NCBI GenBank assembly: GCA_938085045.1
Contig: CALKGI010000055.1
Coordinates: forward strand, 1-39,495
Direction: 5' to 3'
Source of the DNA: an uncultured Alteromonadaceae bacterium
Lineage (GTDB): Bacteria; Pseudomonadota; Gammaproteobacteria; Enterobacterales; Alteromonadaceae
DNA length: 39,495 nucleotides
This document shows positions 12,101-18,400 of this stretch, piece by piece. A program made the position numbers and the translations under genes. How positions within the stretch are numbered: position 1 is the stretch's first letter; each line of letters opens with the position of its first letter. The notes below the pieces were generated by a model. That model had not been told where the DNA came from and searched no databases. It was given only the letters and a program-made list of their open reading frames with translations.

Positions 12101-12792
12101 TAATTGTTTAGCCCATCCCAGCGCATCGCAATATTGTTGCTGGTGCGCGGGGCGCTGAAACCCGTGATTGGTGTGGCTTGCCAGAAGAAGGCCACGGTAT
12201 TGACTAGCGTTTTATTGTTGAGTTTGTCTATCGCCCAAAGTTCGAGGCGTTGCGAGTCGTCACTAATGCCAAAATCAAGCGGGTTAAAGCCCGTTTTGGT
12301 GACGTGATAAGGAGAAGGGCAGTTGTTGTTGCACAGTTGTAAGGCTTCGTTATCGCCGTTAAACCCTACATAGACTTTTTTTAGTCCGTCAGGGTCTTCA
12401 ATATCAATTGAAATGGTCAAATTACCAGTGAGCGACTGCTGGGCTAGTGGTAACCTGAATGCACCAGAGACATTGGTAAAAGTGGCTGATTGCAGTTGGG
12501 CACCATTGTAAGTTTTGCCGAGTGCCTGTTGTTCAAACTCAAAAGGAACAATAACGGCAGAGGTCGTGGGTTGAGGCGTTGGTTTGTCAGGTTCTGTGGG
12601 CACCGGGTTAGTCGGGAGTTGGCTATCTGGGGCTGGTGGTTCAGCAGTGCTACCACCACCGCCACAAGCGGTTAATAACAAGGTCAGAAAAAGTACAGCA
12701 CAACGGCATAAAGCGACCTTTATCCGCTGTCGATAAAAACTCACTAACTGACTGAAAACATGGGGAATAATGGGATTGTTTTGATTGTTCAC
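3151..12792 (-). CDS. Giant lipoprotein with tandem-95 repeats, a cadherin domain and a delta-60 repeat tail
   Basis: About 3213 aa. I place the start at GTG 12792 because GGAG lies 6 nt upstream (12799-12802). An in-frame GTG at 12807 would add five residues but has a poorer RBS. A hydrophobic segment ends in the lipobox LLTAC (Cys43) followed by GGGGS and a Pro/Thr-rich linker, indicating an outer-membrane or surface lipoprotein. After a roughly 260-aa domain come 21 repeats of about 95 aa (about residues 308-2309). These carry the recurring signatures NEDT, NVLxNDxDxDGDxL, YTPNxNFxGTDxxxY and VNDxP, the tandem-95 / cadherin-like Ca-binding type. One cadherin domain follows (about 2310-2408, with AENSANG and DIDSGDSL). 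Last comes about 800 aa with roughly 13 DTxFGxxG motifs, the delta-60 repeat type that likely folds as beta-propellers. A role in adhesion or surface structure is inferred. No RTX repeats or type I secretion signal are seen. Confidence 0.9.
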   Translation of the reverse strand: MNNQNNPIIPHVFSQLVSFYRQRIKVALCRCAVLFLTLLLTACGGGGSTAEPPAPDSQLPTNPVPTEPDKPTPQPTTSAVIVPFEFEQQALGKTYNGAQLQSATFTNVSGAFRLPLAQQSLTGNLTISIDIEDPDGLKKVYVGFNGDNEALQLCNNNCPSPYHVTKTGFNPLDFGISDDSQRLELWAIDKLNNKTLVNTVAFFWQATPITGFSAPRTSNNIAMRWDGLNNYLRYNVYFASRAGVTHKNYQDLPDGEARLALKTPNYDLSGKDNSKIFFATVTGIDGSGESAFSSVHKIAAMNGITDNIPVAVNDSFLMDEDTSLSANITTNDSDLESTTLTINPTPVIFPTNGQLTINADGTFIYLPSKDFNGNDGFQYQISDSLGQTATASVTITVNPVNDAPESLPNNFNALDGQNAVPIDLNTTAFATNQQGVLTVAAPGVLINDLDIDSTNLTAVLITQATQGIVELSANGGFTYTADPSATGTDQFSYQANDASGAAAPVTTVVISINNASFPPVAANDEYVLSKDQTLAVDNSATNRMSVLNNDTDLDSGDTLTVDTSLIKATSHGTLNMAADGTFTYIPNMGFFGVDSFSYRITDSQGNTAQASGKLTVNKTNSAPTAGADSYEFNEDTILDVAAIDGLLANDNDLDFDPITLDTTALQNTSNGALTLATDGSFSYVPNANFFGSDSFSYRIFDGKGGSAQATVTLAINSINDAPIANDDTIQTIIDNAIEINVLANDTDAENQALTVTAVTLLDAATGAISALNNNLFTYTPTTGFEGTAQIDYTISDTDGAVGSAKVIISVTPNNSAPVGVDDSYTLNEDELLSVNGINHPLLIANDTDVNNDVLSVNVTPISPTSNGTLVLAAAGTFDYQPNSNFFGQDSFTYEVFDGQGAAGTATVTLTVLSVNDNPVANNDTVATSEETLINIKVLSNDNDIENDTLSIASASAQNGTVTIETNNTLNYTPNLNFVGTDELSYSITDGNQGSASALVTITVQNINDAPTAVDDTATAVEDQPVTINVLANDSDIDDDALSVLSASANNGVVSINPDSTLLYTPNLNFNGTDTISYTASDGNGGTAIASVNVTVSATNDAPIANNDSAQTDEDIAVTINVLANDTDLDGDTLTVTLATATNGTVTINLDSSLNYLPNANFNGTDSLDYTIDDGHNSTASAKVEITITSINDAPVAVTDSATTNEDSSVNINVLANDTDVDTDQSILKVTSATATNGTVSIGSNQSLAYQPNANFNGSDIINYVLDDNNGGTAFGTVALTVVPVNDAPVAVNDAASTSEDTVVNINVLSNDTDIDSVSLSLVSANANNGTVILIANNTLEYQPKENFNGTDTINYTISDNDGGNASSTVLVSVGAVNDPPIAVNDTATMDEDSTINIAVLNNDVDIDGDSLTVLSATANNGTIIVNADNTVAYTPTANFNGSDTISYNISDNNGGNASATVLVTVNKVNDLPIAINDSATTNEDTSVAINVLGNDSDIDNDSLSISAATANNGNVSINNDQSLQYTPNANFFGADIIDYTVNDGQGGSASATVSVAVAGVNDSPTAVSDNVVMQEDSTIALDPLANDFDVDGDAIEITGANSNNGTVAMVSGQSLIYAPNPNYFGLDIITYSISDNNGGSDFAFINIEITPVNDMPVVANETANTDEDVPVTVNVLTNDFDADGDSLSITSANASSGNVTINTSNLTYTPNANFHGTDSVIYVVSDGAGASATGTLTVVVNNLNDIPVANADSAALDEDTSTIIAPLSNDTDADGDTLTITSATLVSAADSGGPSGTLTLNTDKTLTYVPRLNFNGVDTVNYTIEDGNGASNASTVTITVRSVNDFPIANTDTSTTTEDTPIIIAVLGNDTDIDGDALIVKTATASNGTVAITVDNTLNYTPNSNYNGTDTINYQIDDGHTGLSSSTVTVTITPVNDLPIAGADTASVAEDSSVIISVLTNDSDPEDDPLTVTAATATHGSPSVKSDFTISYIPNANFHGTDTISYTLNDGNAGSSTGIVTVTVTSVNDNPVALNDTISGNEDARIIVDVLSNDSDIDGDALTVTAATTTNGTVSVRSDQRLEQLTNIDFNGTVTISYTISDGQGGSASASAVVTVTPVNDDPKPIADTATTSTNTLVNIAVLTNDADPDGDTLTISAASASNGSTAISSTGTSIDYTPNNNFSGSDTINYTVDDGNGGTASSTVAVTVTAAPNNNPVANPDTATAEEDTPLNINVLLNDTDADSDLLSVTTATASNGAVTIKSDQTLDYVPNVNFNGADTINYDISDGRSGTASSTVALSVTPANDAPTINDQTGSIAENSANGAAVMTMTGSDIDSGDSLSYSISAGNTDSVFAINTTSGAITVVNNSFLNFESTSQYLLTVKVTDDGTPTMNQSATATIDVTNVTESTTPTLDTGFGSSGTAGSNSFASRSADQPRAALLQSGKLIVAGSSGTTNKVLTLTRFNTDGTVDRTFGTQGVVNTDFFNDTSWSEEAVAVAIDSSGKIVVAGNHFFSTTYYTFTARYSADGLLDTTFNSQGFHVNSEAGVVVASDMKIDALGNILLSGTDGSDFKIVKFSGDGFSHVDLSVDFAGGIDAATSIVVQSDGKAVLTGSAINGAFGSDFATARFEISPTFQLDTTYGNAGKVLVDMGTSTNDIGWDSLITSTDEVIVAGSTVNASTQKDMAMMKINSTGILVSSFAGGGKLVVDIDNDAGAGTNTSTAKKIATDSTGNLYFGVNKGITGFNAIIFKTDSLGSPINSFGTTSTGTVELDVNNSPNDAEALVVDSSNRPMLVTKTTQFINADVAVARYTAAGILDTSFGGAGLNSIDPTFSTDVLNEMVELNTSPNAGKFVAVGSSGNNLIVARYLATGVLDETFGKNGYYTLMGLSAVFEGRDIIELSDGRLVIVGREDNKGLVVMLDNTGTPDTTFGTAGIKTHTGATSLVFNAVIVDSNGKIVVGGTNTNGSNKDLFFARMDLTGNPDAPFSSDGTVNIDLTANDDVLDIVELTGGAFIAVGKHDNNGLIVKILNNGTMDTATFGTGNGFMSIDLDPAASVNVDTLRRVKIKADGRIVAAGYTTNSQPLNTLVQVNSNGTLDTSFDTDGIVSHNYGSGGSKILGLALDSSENILVTGFNSNGSNDDIFIARVTPTGAIDTLFNGSTGAILVNYGATEMATAIQVRADGSVVIAGADNLNLFPTDFFFVQKYKLVEP
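5866..11871 (-). repeat. Array of 21 tandem repeats (about 95 codons each) inside the giant lipoprotein gene
   Basis: About 2001 codons divide into 21 units, on average 95 codons. Each unit ends in a VNDxP-like boundary (variants VNDAP, INDAP, NNSAP, VNDLP). The first six units are longer and more diverged, with full FxYxxxDxxG cores. Units 7 to 21 are shorter and more alike. The repeats are coding and diverged at DNA level. They are not CRISPR repeats, since they have no spacers. Confidence 0.9.
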
Positions 12793-12798
12793 TGTCTT

Positions 12799-12802
12799 CT
12801 CC
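12799..12802 (-). promoter_or_regulatory. Ribosome binding site deciding the lipoprotein start
   Basis: On the minus strand GGAG is followed by the 6-nt spacer AAGACA and then GTG at 12792. This favours the internal GTG over the GTG at 12807, which has no comparable motif. Confidence 0.55.
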
Positions 12803-12840
12803 GACACCTTACATTATGGTAAGTAACAAGCTGTGTATTG

Positions 12841-12868
12841 AGTATAATCCAAAGCGGTAAAAATGTTA
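12841..12868 (-). promoter_or_regulatory. Candidate sigma70 promoter for the lipoprotein-MBL-cyclase operon
   Basis: On the minus strand TATACT (12846-12841) is a good -10 match. TAACAT, 16 nt upstream (12868-12863), is a weak -35. The position, about 50 nt before the start codon, is sensible. The call rests on pattern alone. Confidence 0.28.
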
Positions 12869-13177
12869 GTTTTACGTACAGATTTCATGACCTAGGTGAA
12901 GAGTAAGGATCTGAATTGATACTTACAGATGCAGGTGGAAAAGGTTAAAAGGGATTAAGCAGAGAAGTCGTTGGTTTGTTACCAAAAGCCTATCGAAAAA
13001 GCCAAAATATGTTTGGGGTATTACCTGACGTGGTCGTTTTATATCCGAACAAACCGTGATCCCCGGCTTTATATCGCAGTCCTGCCTAACCTCAACTACA
13101 GTTGGTTAAAGCAACCGATTGATATTGTCTTCAACTTCTTCGGTTATTCTTGAGGTTGGCGTAAATGAGGTTGTGAC

Positions 13178-13531
13178 ATGACACTTGAATTTGATATGAA
13201 CTTAATCATGCCCGAAGACAATACGGCAATTTTCAGCCGGGGCGCGTTAGAAATGACGATTAAATTGATCAAGTCAAGTGAGCCCGATTTGGCCGTTGAG
13301 GTTGGCGATATTTTGGAACAAGAACCTTTGCCTACGGGTCACGAATTCAGTCACGACCCCAATCAACATATGTTTCATGTGCGACTGCCACCGAGTAAAA
13401 TCAGGACTATTGTTGGTGCTATTCTCAATGTAATGGAGGGCGATCAGCAGGAGTTGCCTTTGGGGATGTCGGTTGTTGCCAAAGCATTGTTTAAAGACTG
13501 GACAGACTTGGCACAGCTGTCGTTACGTTAG
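13178..13531 (+). CDS. Uncharacterised 117-aa cytoplasmic protein
   Basis: A 117-aa acidic protein that I do not recognise. The ATG has a GAGG ribosome binding site 7 nt upstream. There is no signal peptide, TM helix or cysteine cluster. It opens MTLEFDMNLIMPEDNTAIF and contains a His/Pro/Asn-rich segment (HEFSHDPNQHMFHVRLP) in the middle, followed by an amphipathic helix. This could be a small alpha/beta fold. The VOC-family gene follows 61 nt downstream on the same strand, so the two may be co-transcribed. No function is assigned. Confidence 0.75.
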   Translation: MTLEFDMNLIMPEDNTAIFSRGALEMTIKLIKSSEPDLAVEVGDILEQEPLPTGHEFSHDPNQHMFHVRLPPSKIRTIVGAILNVMEGDQQELPLGMSVVAKALFKDWTDLAQLSLR

Positions 13532-13592
13532 TATAATCCCCGCACTAACTCCTCTGTTTACGACCGAAACCCGCCCATAAGGACACAGTTAA

Positions 13593-13958
13593 ATGGCCAA
13601 AATGCAATTTCATCACGTCGGCATTCCCACCAATAAAGCACTTCCAGAAGAAGATCACAGCGAAGCATTCAAGATGACGGGTTCAGGTTACTTCGAAAGC
13701 CGTTATGGTGTCGAATGGATGAAGTTTGATGATGATTGCCCTTTACCCGAGCTGATTAAAACAGTGCCTCACGTGGCTTTTGTGGTAGATGATTTAGACG
13801 CTGCAATTGCCGACAAAGAGGTGATTGTTGCGCCGAGTTCTCCGGCAGAAGGTGTTCGGGTGGCTTTTATTGTAGATAATGGTGCGCCGATTGAGTTTTT
13901 GCAGTTTGACAGGCCTGAGTCTGAGATTTGGCCTCATCCGAATAAGTTTGAATTGTGA
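13593..13958 (+). CDS. VOC-superfamily (glyoxalase/bleomycin-resistance-like) protein
   Basis: A 121-aa single-module vicinal oxygen chelate protein. The N-terminal strand MQFHHVGIPT carries the usual first metal-ligand His. The second beta-alpha-beta unit begins PHVAFVVDDLDAAI, and PIEFLQF near the C-terminus supplies the usual Glu ligand. The length is that of a half-glyoxalase that works as a homodimer. An AGGA motif lies 9 nt before the ATG. The family covers glyoxalases, epimerases, dioxygenases and antibiotic-binding proteins, and the substrate cannot be told here. The neighbours are small proteins of unknown function and give no pathway clue. Confidence 0.85.
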   Translation: MAKMQFHHVGIPTNKALPEEDHSEAFKMTGSGYFESRYGVEWMKFDDDCPLPELIKTVPHVAFVVDDLDAAIADKEVIVAPSSPAEGVRVAFIVDNGAPIEFLQFDRPESEIWPHPNKFEL

Positions 13959-14066
13959 TGCTTTAAGCCTTAATTTTTGCTCAATTATCTGCACATTTTT
14001 GTTTCGCTATTTTTAACACTTAGACTACCTTTAATTACACCAATCATTTTTGAGTTAATTTTTATC

Positions 14067-14582
14067 ATGTCTAAATACCAATCAATTAGCTGGCTCATTG
14101 TCAGTACGACTTTTGTGATTTCGTGCTTATTTGGTAGCAATGCCATGGCGAGTATTACAGGCAAAGCCAACGGTAAAATGTGTAAGTCGGATGGACAATG
14201 CGCATCTCGAGAATGCAAGTTATTCCGTTGTGTGAACTACGACCCCAATGCCAAACCAACAGGTAATGACAAAATAGAAGGCTTGCTGAATCAATTTGAT
14301 AAAGCTGTGCCCGTGATAAACCAAGCGGGCTTTGAGGTTATGAAGATAAGAGTTGAAGTGAGAAAAGTGCCTGTGGTGAGTATTTATTTACGCCAGACAA
14401 AGGGTTTGAGTAAGTCACAAAAAACAGCGCTTTTGGATAAATACGGCAAAAATTTGTTTTTGTTGCCTGTATTAAAAGCGTTGTTCACTGCACATGCTTT
14501 TGAATTTAAAAACTATCGATTGACCGACTCTATTTTGCAGTTGAATCCGCCTAGAGTGACTGTGTTTTTGCATCCTATTTAG
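14067..14582 (+). CDS. Exported four-cysteine protein of unknown function
   Basis: A 171-aa protein starting at ATG 14067. A longer TTG-started reading from 13977 is possible but would add an unnatural second hydrophobic stretch. Residues 9-28 form a signal peptide. Cleavage could follow NAMA (about residue 28), or VISC (Cys20) could act as a lipobox, and the two cannot be separated by eye. The mature N-terminus has Cys39, Cys45, Cys50 and Cys55 (CX5CX4CX4C), resembling a small disulfide knot of the kind seen in short secreted modules. The remaining roughly 115 aa (from about NDKIEGLLNQFD) are mixed alpha/beta with no recognised family. No clear RBS is seen before the ATG. Likely periplasmic or lipid-anchored. 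Confidence 0.65.
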   Translation: MSKYQSISWLIVSTTFVISCLFGSNAMASITGKANGKMCKSDGQCASRECKLFRCVNYDPNAKPTGNDKIEGLLNQFDKAVPVINQAGFEVMKIRVEVRKVPVVSIYLRQTKGLSKSQKTALLDKYGKNLFLLPVLKALFTAHAFEFKNYRLTDSILQLNPPRVTVFLHPI

Positions 14583-14660
14583 GTTAATAACAACCGATTT
14601 GCACTGGTGTTTTTCTTGGTCCAAAATGTGAGTTTTCCGGACTGCTTTTCGTTATTTTTC

Positions 14661-14690
14661 TTTACAAATATCGAAACATCTACATACTTA
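14661..14690 (+). promoter_or_regulatory. Possible promoter before the two-TM coiled-coil gene
   Basis: TTTACA (14661-14666) resembles a -35 element and is followed after 18 nt by TACTTA, a poor -10. The surrounding 14583-14719 interval is AT-rich and has no gene. Weak evidence. Confidence 0.2.
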
Positions 14691-14719
14691 GTGTGTTTCT
14701 ATTTAATAGGGTAATTGTA

Positions 14720-15406
14720 ATGCAAAAGTTTCTCCGAACACTTGTTCTTTTGTCAATTGTTGCAGTGTTTTTTTTTGGAGGCATTGTAACAAATAGTGTG
14801 TTTATAGAAGGTAAATTGTGGTTGAAAACTAATGCCGTGAATGAAAGCATAGCAGTTGACAAGAAAGCTAAGTCTGAAAGCGAAAACGGTGGTTTAACGT
14901 CGAAGTTGGAGGTATTACCACGAGAGATTGTTATATTAATTGGAATTGTGGGACTTTTTTTAGCTCTTTTGTCATTTACAGTTACATCATTTATGAGTGC
15001 GATGTCAGCAAAATCAACTAATACTGCGGCAGATGTTGCGAAGAATATCGCAACTAATACAGCGAAAGAAACGACTAAGTTGATGCAAAAGGAAATGGAA
15101 GAAAATATGAGATTTATTGGGGAAACAACGCGCGACGCTATGATTACAGAGTTTGATGGTAAAATAGATACGCTAAATGCAGATTTGATAGCCAATGAAA
15201 GGAAATTGGAATTAGAAATTTGTCAATGGAAAGACGACATCGTCAGTAAAGGTAACGAGTTGTCCAATCAAATTTATGATAGATTATTGGTTGCTGAAAA
15301 AGAAAGGGCAGAGAATGGGCAAAAGGCTTTCAATCAACAATTAGTTCAATTTGAAAATACCGCAAACAAAAAGCTAGAAGAGCTTCACTTCTTTTACGGT
15401 AAGTAA
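14720..15406 (+). CDS. Membrane protein with two TM helices and a coiled-coil C-terminal domain
   Basis: A 228-aa protein. I choose ATG 14720 because ATAGGG lies about 7 nt upstream. An in-frame GTG at 14693 would add nine residues. TM helices lie at about 4-24 and 70-91, separated by a charged loop. From about residue 100 the sequence is Ala/Thr/Lys/Glu-rich and heptad-like, with no Pro or Gly breaks for long stretches, consistent with a cytoplasmic coiled coil. The layout resembles a minimal chemoreceptor or RmuC-like scaffold, but no signalling tip or nuclease motif is visible. Base composition is clearly more AT-rich than its neighbours, which may mark horizontal acquisition. It converges with the giant operon end 49 nt away. 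Confidence 0.72.
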   Translation: MQKFLRTLVLLSIVAVFFFGGIVTNSVFIEGKLWLKTNAVNESIAVDKKAKSESENGGLTSKLEVLPREIVILIGIVGLFLALLSFTVTSFMSAMSAKSTNTAADVAKNIATNTAKETTKLMQKEMEENMRFIGETTRDAMITEFDGKIDTLNADLIANERKLELEICQWKDDIVSKGNELSNQIYDRLLVAEKERAENGQKAFNQQLVQFENTANKKLEELHFFYGK

Positions 15407-15455
15407 ATATTGATGTGATTGTATTCGAGCAAGAGTAAGAATGCTACTACATTCA

Positions 15456-18400
15456 TCAATCTTCCATCAGCCCCATAATCCCTTTCTCTAAACTAACATC
15501 AAGTAACTCTTCGTTTCCAACAATAATTAAACGCTGTTGATAGGGGATTACTTTGATTAATTCATCAATAATACATTTTTCATCGCTGTTTTTCTTTTTA
15601 CACTCTTTATTCAAAGGGGCCTCAAAGCTGTCTTGGTTTTCATTTGCAAAACCAATCCAATAATTATTTTCAGCTTTTCTATAAATCGAGTAATGCAGTA
15701 GCTCGTTAGGATTTTGCCAATCGCTACTATTCGCCCGTACAATCTGTGAGTCAGACATCAATTTATAACCATAGTTATGCGCGTCAAAGGATAATGGACT
15801 CAATGTCCACCCCAAATAGCGATTGCCACTATCACCTGCCTTCCAGTTATAACGCAGTAAGTCATCAGGGCCCCAAACTGTGGATGTTAATTTGGCATTG
15901 GGTGGCAAGTTTATGTCGTATTTACTCATGGGTTTGCGATTACCATACAACTCGACAGCTTGACCTTTAACTGCAAAAACTGGTGTTGTTGGGGTGTCAA
16001 ACCAAACTGCGGTAGGCATTTCTTTACTATTTTCGAGGTAGGGTGGGGCATAGGCGATAATAGGTTTTAATTGGACGCCAGATAATCTAAAGATGCCTGC
16101 TTTTGTTGGCAGTAGATAATACATACCTTGTTCATCACTTCCTGTAGCTGGTGGGCCAATAACAATGTCATCGGTGAACCTGCCTTGTTCGAGCTTTCTA
16201 AGTGCTATGCCACCTTCTGAACGGATGGCACTGATACGCAGTTGCTGTTTATCTGTGGTTTGAGTATCAAAACGCCAAAGTGAATCTTGGTTTTCAAAAG
16301 TCAGTGGTATTTTTATGCTCTCTATTTTTTTCTCGTTCGATTTGTGGACAAAGTGATGGCCCTTGTCGCTTTGTAATAATAAGCCTTCATTGGCAGCCTT
16401 TCTCATTATCGTCACGTGGTTAATTGCGTCAACTTGCGTTGTACTTAACGTGGTTGTTGGACGGGTTTGTTTGTCTAGTGAAAACGGATATGCATCGTCA
16501 GCGTTTTTATTGACTTGATACCACCCAGCCAAGTCTGTGCCCAACTCCCATCTGTCTAGATCAAAATTGGCCAATGAGTTTATGGCGTCAAATCTAAATT
16601 GTCCGGCGTCGATGTAAATCTGTTGTTCGCGAAATAGCCCGGTTAGTCTGCCTTGGCTGCCATTAACTCTATCTTGTGTTTGCCATTGCCAAAAAGGTTG
16701 GTTAACTCGCTCTTGTACTACAAACGGATCTTTGCCAGCAAATTTTGTAAATACGTTTGTGTCTTTTTGACCGCTAGCAAAATCCACTGAATACAGTTTT
16801 TTACTATTGTAACCAAAGCGCATTATGGTTTTATTGTCGAATATACCAACATCAATTTCAGTTTCAATTTTGTCTTGGTTACCCGCAACCATTGGTGCTC
16901 TTATAATGGTTAGTTGCTTGGGATTAAGGCTTACGCCAGTTGCACCAAAATCAAAATGAGCGAAGCCAAAGTCACTGGCTGCTGTCAGTTTGTTATTTTG
17001 TGGGTGAACAAAACGCCAATTGTCGATTGCTATAGCCCAAGGTTCGCCCGGTATGGGTCGTTTGTGCCATGGAATGGTTTGCCATTGGTTATTACTGTTT
17101 AACCATTCAAATTTAAATGAATGGTTGTTTGTAGGCTGCCTGAGTTGCAATTTACCTTCTTGCATGATGATGGGCTGAGTTAAAAAGCTTGTTAGTTCGA
17201 GCAAGTCATCGTTGTTTGTTACCTGTTGCCACTTAGTATTGTTGAATTCATAGAGTGTTGAACCATTTGGTGCGATAGCAAATAAACCTGTCGGGACTGA
17301 GCCTTTGATACCGGTATATGGTGTGGAGCGACTTAGCAGTTTTAGATTGTTCGAAGGTAAAGCGAAAGTCTGCATCCCGCGTTGAACCGGTAACTTGGTA
17401 AAGTCTGTGGTATTTGGATAATGGGTGATCCAGCCATTGGTCCATTTTTGTACCGGGGTATTCTGTTTTGTAATATCTTGATGGCTTAGCAACTGGGTCA
17501 TTGAGTCGTGTTCAAATAGGCCGTTACGTATTTTTACCGGAGCCGTTTTGCTTTGGCCTTGCGCCAATTTGTATTGTCCGGCGATTTTGTTGTTTGATCC
17601 AGTCTTTTGCCAGTGCCAGAAGAAGTCGCCGGCCAGTGATTGAGCTACTAACAACGATTTATCTTGATCTTTAACCCAATCGCCTGAGGTATTGTTAGTA
17701 ACACAATAATCTTTACTGCAAGCAGCCAACTTTTGTGGGTTGCTGGCGGGGTGACCAATACGTATCACGCGTTGTTGATTACTGTTAGCATTGGGCCTTA
17801 GGTCGTATATTTTGTCTAATTTCAGCAAACCAGTCTGGCGCAAAGAGCGTGCTGTTTGCAGGCCTAAATGAGTCCCCAGTAGATATTGGCCATTTTTGTA
17901 TTCAATGGCTGAAAACTGATCAAATTCGAATTTTCCGCTAGGGTCAATATCAAAATCTACCCATTGCTGTTGATTACCGGGCAGGTCAACTTTAAGTTTT
18001 TTTTCTATTGTATTGCGTTTGAGGGTGAACTTTAATCGGGCGTTTTCTACCAATAAGTGTTCTATGTAGGGGTTTTTGTTTGGCGCAATAAAGCTGTTGC
18101 CGTCCCATTCGGTAACTCGGCTATTTTTGGTGCTAAACAGTTTTTGGTTGCCTCTTACATAGCTGAATGATTCCAGCTTATCGGTGGCCGTCGGTTTATA
18201 ACGCTTAGCTGATAGGTTACTTAGCGCGTTTAAGTCATTCACAGTTTCATGAAACGCGTCGGTCATCACGTGCAAGGTATTGTTGTTAAAGCTGGCACTT
18301 TGTAGTCGGTCATTGGAAAATTGCAGCTTACCTTGTTTGAAAAAAGTGAAACCTGATTGTTGCTGTTGGTTTTTCAATGCAATATTCAGCTGGCCTTTAT

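Larger units (their letters stand above)
12793..13177. other. Divergent intergenic region, about 385 bp
   Basis: The region separates the leftward lipoprotein operon from the rightward small-gene cluster and should hold promoters for both. Besides a candidate minus-strand promoter, a GAGG ribosome binding site 7 nt before the plus-strand ATG at 13178 is visible. A 60-codon frame starting with TTG at 12971 lacks an RBS and is probably not a gene. I see no tRNA, hairpin terminator or long inverted repeat. Confidence 0.5.

Noticed and set aside
12971-13153. Possible 60-aa gene in the divergent intergenic region
   Set aside because: TTG start, no RBS, no recognisable features. More likely non-coding.
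13977-14066. Longer N-terminus (TTG at 13977) for the four-cysteine exported protein
   Set aside because: The extension is AT-rich with an extra hydrophobic stretch and no RBS. The ATG at 14067 gives a normal signal peptide.
15407-15455. Terminator between the convergent genes
   Set aside because: I looked for a GC-rich hairpin with a T run on either strand and saw none convincing. Only a weak stem lies within the end of the plus-strand gene.
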